Positions 6,833 through 10,065 of a stretch of 10,065 nt of DNA are shown in pieces; positions within the stretch are counted from its first letter, which is position 1, and the number at the start of each line of letters is the position of its first letter. The stretch spans positions 1-10,065 of the forward strand of contig SKHL01000044.1 of NCBI GenBank assembly GCA_007116995.1. The letters are read 5' to 3'. Position numbers and translations under genes: made by a program. Under the pieces are notes generated by a model. That model saw only the letters and a program-made list of their open reading frames with translations, was not told the origin of the DNA and searched no databases. Source of the DNA: Limnochordia bacterium (GTDB lineage: Bacteria; Bacillota; Limnochordia; Darwinibacteriales; DTU012).

Positions 6833-6855
6833 ATAAACTAAGGATACCACGTAAA

Positions 6856-6861
6856 AAGGAG
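6856..6861 (+). promoter_or_regulatory. Ribosome binding site that decides between two ATGs
   Basis: AAGGAG ends 1 base before ATG 6863, which is too close, and 7 bases before ATG 6869, which is ideal, so 6869 is preferred. Confidence 0.75.
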
Positions 6862-6868
6862 TATGATT

Positions 6869-7522
6869 ATGATACCACTACCTTTTAGCATAATACTGTT
6901 ATCTCTCGTCACCCTGCTAGTCTATCTAGGGTTTGCACAACGAGTACTTGACCGGATGCGGCTTAATGACAAGACAGCAATTATCTTGTTAGCGTTTTTA
7001 ATTGTCGCCCACTTTATCCCACCAATACAAGTATCTCCCGTTCTAGCCATTAACTTAGGCGCTTTCGTACCTCTTGGGATTGTGGTATATTTATTGGTTA
7101 CTACCTCATCAAGTGAGCGTCTCCGCTCCTTACTCTTATCCGTGACTGTTGCTAGCCTGCTCTGGTTAACAGACCGATTCTTCCCACTAGAACCGGGTGG
7201 ATTCCTGTTTGATATAGATCCACTCTATATTCCGGGGCTTCTAGGAGGATTTCTTGCCTATGTAACCACACGTTCGAGACGAAGCGCATTCGTTTCAGCT
7301 GTCTTAGGTGTCTTCCTTTTGGATTTACTGGCTACATTAGTAATCTTCTTAAACCGACACCCTCAGCAGATTCTCATCGGTGGTGGAGGTGTTTTCGATG
7401 CCCTACTCCTTAGTGGTATCTTAGCAGTGGCAATTGCTGAAATCATTGGTGAGATCCGAGAGCGTATTTATCGTGGCCCAGCTAAGATAGACAACCCCGA
7501 GGATGGTGATGATAGTGTATAA
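6869..7522 (+). CDS. DUF1614-like multi-pass membrane protein
   Basis: This 217-residue protein is very hydrophobic with about six or seven membrane segments (roughly 4-20, 36-51, 58-78, 86-101, 119-133, 140-161, 174-195) and an acidic, probably cytosolic tail. The pattern near the start, RVLDRMRLNDKTAIILL, and the AINLGAFVPLGIVVYLL segment recall the DUF1614 family of Firmicutes; its function is unknown, and the family name is from memory. ATG 6869 is preferred over 6863 from ribosome binding site spacing. Its end overlaps the SpoIIP-like gene, so the two are likely translationally coupled and may act together at the membrane. A weak -10-like TATAAA (6832-6837) lies directly after the preceding terminator, so an own promoter is possible. 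Confidence 0.7.
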   Translation: MIPLPFSIILLSLVTLLVYLGFAQRVLDRMRLNDKTAIILLAFLIVAHFIPPIQVSPVLAINLGAFVPLGIVVYLLVTTSSSERLRSLLLSVTVASLLWLTDRFFPLEPGGFLFDIDPLYIPGLLGGFLAYVTTRSRRSAFVSAVLGVFLLDLLATLVIFLNRHPQQILIGGGGVFDALLLSGILAVAIAEIIGEIRERIYRGPAKIDNPEDGDDSV

Positions 7523-8666
7523 AGCCCTTCAAATATTAGTCTTGACTGCATCTGTAATAGCCTTAGGTAGTTCATGGGGATCTGGATTTTCTCTTGATCA
7601 ATGGGCTGACCAGATAGAGTTCGCTACTGACCTTGATGTAGATGAGGTATGGGCTGATTGGTTAGGAGGTAAGCAGTACTTTACCATGGTGACTGAAAAT
7701 GATGAGGTCATTATGGAAACAGGGCGGCGTATCTATGACGGTGACCAATATCTAACTAGCATCAACAGACTATATGAGGTTGTTCGCATTGACACAGAAA
7801 ACCATATCGCTCATGCAGAATTTGTTGAAGAAGTCACCTTAAGTAGTGAGAGGATTTCCTTATTAGAGATTCGCAGACAGCTCGGTCTCGCAATAGCCGA
7901 TGCACAAGAACAAAATGGCGAAGCGGTTGGGTCTATCGCAATTTATCACACTCATAATGCCGAGTCCTATATTCCGACAGATGGCACAGATAGCATCAAC
8001 GGCGTAGGGGGCATACATGCTGTCGGGCAAGCTTTCTCTAGTGCCTTAGAATCACTGGGGGTAGCAACAGATTACTCAGAGGAGCTTCACCTCCCCCATG
8101 ATAGGGGGGCATACCGTCGTTCGAGAAACACTGTAATCTCCCTATTATCACGAGAACCAGATGCCATCTTTGATGTGCATCGAGACGCTGCACCTAGAAA
8201 TGCCTATGCAGCCCAAATCGGGGACGAATGGGTTACTCAGGTCCAATTCGTCGTAGGTCGACAGAATCAAAACCTAGGGATAAATCGTCAATATGCGCAA
8301 AGTCTAAAAAGCATTGCTGACCAGGTATATCCCGGATTAATAAAAGGGATTTTCTTTGGGCGAGGAAACTATAACCAAGACCTTACTCCCCTTAACCTTC
8401 TAATCGAGGTTGGAGCACATACTAACAGTAGGGATGCAGCCAAAGCAGGCATTGGCCTATTTGCTGAGGTCGTAGACTTCTACTTCTACGGACCAAGAGA
8501 TCAGCGGGAGACAGCTGATGGAGCTGGTGCACCACCAGGAGGTATCTTTGCTGCGAGTCGTACCCTCATATGGATATTTGCCTTCTTAGTTTCTGGCGGT
8601 ATGGTGTTTTATGTGATTAATGCCGGTGGTTGGGCTGCAGCGTTAGCTCGCATTAAGCGGAAATAA
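7509..8666 (+). CDS. spoIIP: Stage II sporulation protein P (SpoIIP) like peptidoglycan hydrolase
   Basis: SpoIIP is a zinc-dependent amidase and endopeptidase that works with SpoIID and SpoIIM in engulfment of the forespore. Here (385 residues from ATG 7509) a membrane or signal segment is at about 4-20. A catalytic domain at about 140-325 shows IYHTHNAESY (H147, H149, E152), FDVHRDA (H224), FVVGRQN, GNYNQDL and LLIEVGAHTN (E300); the histidines and glutamates are the expected metal and catalytic residues. Unlike the usual SpoIIP, a further hydrophobic segment (about 352-372) and a basic tail follow. The start is uncertain: ATG 7503, GTG 7506, ATG 7509 and GTG 7515 are in frame; GAGG (7499-7502) is 6 bases from 7509. 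It overlaps the DUF1614-like gene by 14 bases. SpoIIP family is firm; ortholog or paralog is open. Confidence 0.9.
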   Translation: MIVYKALQILVLTASVIALGSSWGSGFSLDQWADQIEFATDLDVDEVWADWLGGKQYFTMVTENDEVIMETGRRIYDGDQYLTSINRLYEVVRIDTENHIAHAEFVEEVTLSSERISLLEIRRQLGLAIADAQEQNGEAVGSIAIYHTHNAESYIPTDGTDSINGVGGIHAVGQAFSSALESLGVATDYSEELHLPHDRGAYRRSRNTVISLLSREPDAIFDVHRDAAPRNAYAAQIGDEWVTQVQFVVGRQNQNLGINRQYAQSLKSIADQVYPGLIKGIFFGRGNYNQDLTPLNLLIEVGAHTNSRDAAKAGIGLFAEVVDFYFYGPRDQRETADGAGAPPGGIFAASRTLIWIFAFLVSGGMVFYVINAGGWAAALARIKRK

Positions 8667-8794
8667 TGAGGAATACTAGTCCTTTAAGCGGAAAACCCGT
8701 AGGATCGACCCATAAAATTTTAGCTTACATATATGCACCACCGAGGCTATCCTACAACATTTACTTAACTACATACGACAGAGCTACTGTCTAG
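8666..8794 (+). CDS. Possible 42-residue ORF coupled to the spoIIP-like stop
   Basis: ATG 8666-8668 overlaps the TAA of the spoIIP-like gene by one base (TAATG), a classic coupling arrangement, and opens a 42-codon frame ending at TAG 8794. The peptide begins MRNTSPLSGKPVGS and is rich in Tyr, Thr and Ser, without a membrane segment or a motif that I know. There is no clear ribosome binding site. The frame may be chance; the overlap is the only support. Confidence 0.2.
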   Translation: MRNTSPLSGKPVGSTHKILAYIYAPPRLSYNIYLTTYDRATV

Positions 8795-8915
8795 TGCGAA
8801 CCCCGAAGGTGTCCATAACTATTCTATCGTAGTGAACATTTCTGCTCATTGGACCTGGTGAAGCAGCTCCTAAAAGTTGCTTTAGCAGCCCCTAGCCTTT
8901 AGATTAGTAGGAGCT
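8667..8915. other. Structured intergenic region between convergent genes
   Basis: No standard terminator is found here although two genes converge. Repeats are: TTAAGCGGAAA twice (8653-8663 and 8684-8694); GTAGGAT (8699-8705) with ATCCTAC (near 8749-8757) inverted; a hairpin CTGCT (8842-8846) / AGCAG (8862-8866); and AGCAGCTCCTA (8862-8872) repeated as AGCAGCCCCTA (8884-8894). Arms AGCTCCTA (8865-8872) and TAGGAGCT (8908-8915) form an 8-base-pair stem enclosing 35 bases. T-rich sequence follows only loosely on the plus strand, so termination is uncertain. Confidence 0.4.
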
Positions 8916-9752
8916 TTACTTTGGTAGCTTTTCGGCAAAAGAATGACGCTGGCTAAAAACGCGATATTCTTTATATCCACAGCGTCTAGCTAGTTTCGTT
9001 GCTCGTTCCCAGTCAGATCCCACATCTTCAGGATAATGTGCGTCTGACGAAATAACTATCGGAATCTGGTAGGTAAAGGCTTTCTGTAATATGGCCTCAG
9101 TTGGATATATCTCCTTAACAGGTTTACGGAGTCCTGCTGTACTTATCTCCATACACGTGTTCCGTCTCGACATAGCTTTTAGCACCGTATCAACCACCTG
9201 ATCCATAGATATGCTACTATGATGACCAAACACCTTAATCAGATCGAAATGGGCGATTATATCAAATAGATCGCAGCACACTGCGTCATACAGTACTGCG
9301 TAATAGTTTTTATACGCTTGATAAACGTCTTGATTCTGCCAAGCCTGTGGATAATAATCAAACCCCCATTTACCAATAATATGTACAGACCCGATAATAT
9401 AGTCAAAGCTGTAATTAGAAAGAATTTCTTTAATCTCCGCTTCTGTATCAGATAAATAATCTACTTCTAAACCAATTTTAACTGGAATGCCTTTTTGTTG
9501 AGCTTTTGTAAGCAATTCCAAATAGTCATCAAGTGATGTTTGAAAATCATTCTTAAGCCACTGTCGCATGTACTCATAACTGTCCACGCCTTCTTTAAGA
9601 TAAGCAAAGGCAGTTTTAAACTGCTGAAATTTGTGGCAGTGTTCCGTAACTCCAATTTCAGAAATCCCTCTCTTCTGCGCAGCCTCCCAGAATTTTCCTA
9701 ACCACTCTAGTGTTAATGGTCCATTTTCTAAATGAATATGATAATCAATCAT
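8916..9752 (-). CDS. PHP-domain phosphatase of the HisJ (histidinol-phosphatase) family
   Basis: This 278-residue protein fits the PHP superfamily, histidinol-phosphatase HisJ type, which dephosphorylates histidinol phosphate in histidine synthesis, though many family members have other phosphoester substrates. Metal-binding residues are visible in order: DYHIHLENG (H5, H7), TEHCH (E37, H38, H40), LEVDY (E96), GSVHIIG (H124), IAHFDLIK (H168, D170) and SSDAHYPEDVG (D237, H239). Length is near that of HisJ (about 270). ATG 9752 has AAGGAGG upstream at 6 bases. No other his gene is in the window, so the histidine role is not supported by context. It converges on the spoIIP-like gene and lies downstream of a tRNA-Asn with two terminators between. 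Confidence 0.85.
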   Translation of the reverse strand: MIDYHIHLENGPLTLEWLGKFWEAAQKRGISEIGVTEHCHKFQQFKTAFAYLKEGVDSYEYMRQWLKNDFQTSLDDYLELLTKAQQKGIPVKIGLEVDYLSDTEAEIKEILSNYSFDYIIGSVHIIGKWGFDYYPQAWQNQDVYQAYKNYYAVLYDAVCCDLFDIIAHFDLIKVFGHHSSISMDQVVDTVLKAMSRRNTCMEISTAGLRKPVKEIYPTEAILQKAFTYQIPIVISSDAHYPEDVGSDWERATKLARRCGYKEYRVFSQRHSFAEKLPK

Positions 9753-9855
9753 TTGCAGCCTCCTTCATCTATTATCTTACAATGATTCCATGTTAATAAA
9801 GCAGCTCACGTAAGGCCTCTCTAATACGCACTATCCATTTAGAACAGCATGTTTT

Positions 9856-9864
9856 ATTTTACCA
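9856..9864 (-). promoter_or_regulatory. Possible extended -10 promoter of the PHP gene
   Basis: The minus strand reads TGGTAAAAT, an extended -10 (TGn plus TAAAAT at 9861-9856), with only a poor -35 (TTTTAT) 17 bases upstream. Transcription would start near 9849, about 97 bases before ATG 9752. It sits after the terminators that isolate this gene from the tRNA. Confidence 0.35.
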
Positions 9865-9874
9865 CAATTTTACA

Positions 9875-9918
9875 TAAAATAAAAGTCCTGTAAGATCACA
9901 TTTGTGAACTTACAGGAC
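9875..9918 (-). terminator. Terminator-like long hairpin, minus strand
   Basis: GTCCTGTAAG (9885-9894) pairs with CTTACAGGAC (9909-9918), and TCACA (9896-9900) with TGTGA (9903-9907), giving a 15-base-pair stem with one A-A mismatch and a two-base loop. On the minus strand TTTTATTTTA (9884-9875) follows, so this can end transcription from the tRNA side. TTTTATTTTA (9852-9861) is a perfect inverted copy of TAAAATAAAA (9875-9884) downstream. Confidence 0.75.
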
Positions 9919-9958
9919 CAAACATATTCCAGGCAACTTAGTCTAGTCCTCGAAACTC

Positions 9959-9987
9959 AAAAAAAAACATCGGAAAGGTCCGATGTT
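9959..9987 (-). terminator. Rho-independent terminator after tRNA-Asn
   Basis: The minus strand has AACATCGGA (9987-9979), loop CCTT and TCCGATGTT (9974-9966), followed by a run of seven T (9965-9959). It begins 7 bases after the tRNA 3' end, so it ends a tRNA transcript that enters from beyond the right edge. Confidence 0.9.
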
Positions 9988-9993
9988 AAGATT

Positions 9994-10065
<72 letters not shown>

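Noticed and set aside
9467..9655. Second minus-strand frame inside the PHP gene
   Set aside because: It is out of frame with the intact PHP motifs and has no separate ribosome binding site.
9753..9918. Histidine T-box leader ahead of the PHP gene
   Set aside because: No T-box consensus of the AGGGTGGNACCGCG type is seen, and the terminator is more than 100 bases upstream of the start with a separate promoter possible after it.

Overview
This window looks like chromosomal DNA from an anaerobic, endospore-forming Firmicute, most likely a member of the Clostridia. The evidence is the presence of three sporulation or germination type genes (a spoIIP-like gene, a ytvI-like gene and a SleB-type LysM hydrolase), a YIEGIA-type membrane protein with its small partner, Bacillus-like guaB, acetate kinase, strong AGGAGG ribosome binding sites and moderate AT-rich composition (judged by eye, not counted). 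I see no mobile element, phage gene or CRISPR array.

Layout. Positions 1-941 hold the 5' part of guaB (IMP dehydrogenase) on the minus strand, cut by the window edge just after the catalytic cysteine. A 291-base divergent region (942-1232) carries a plausible guaB promoter and several small repeats. On the plus strand follow a 3-hydroxyacyl-CoA dehydrogenase-like gene (1233-2120) and, 2 bases later, ackA (2123-3313), ending at a strong bidirectional terminator (3341-3372). On the minus strand from 5502 down to 3437 lie a YIEGIA-family membrane protein, its small GTG-started partner, and a LysM/SleB-type cell wall hydrolase; they probably form one operon that ends at the same terminator. A divergent intergenic region (5503-5754) with a good sigma-A-like promoter leads to a YtvI-like AI-2E family permease (5755-6816), whose terminator has the stop codon in its loop. 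Then come a DUF1614-like membrane protein and an overlapping SpoIIP-like gene (6869-8666). A 249-base region with repeats and a possible 42-codon ORF separates these from a convergent PHP-domain phosphatase of the HisJ family (8916-9752, minus). Upstream of that are two terminators and a tRNA-Asn cut by the right edge.

How the genes may work together. The 3-hydroxyacyl-CoA dehydrogenase-like protein and acetate kinase are translationally close and probably cotranscribed, which suggests acyl-CoA metabolism feeding ATP synthesis through acetate, although no phosphotransacetylase gene is in the window. The central part concerns the spore: SpoIIP-type peptidoglycan hydrolysis in engulfment, YtvI-like membrane protein, and SleB-type cortex hydrolysis. 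The YIEGIA pair is of unknown function; its position beside a SleB-like gene suggests a spore role. Most genes are recognisable families. The less explained items are the coupled HACDH-like/ackA pair with an altered active-site neighbourhood, an orphan strong ribosome binding site ahead of the SleB-like gene, a C-terminal membrane segment on the SpoIIP-like protein, and structured intergenic regions around 1076-1110, 8666-8915 and 9852-9918.
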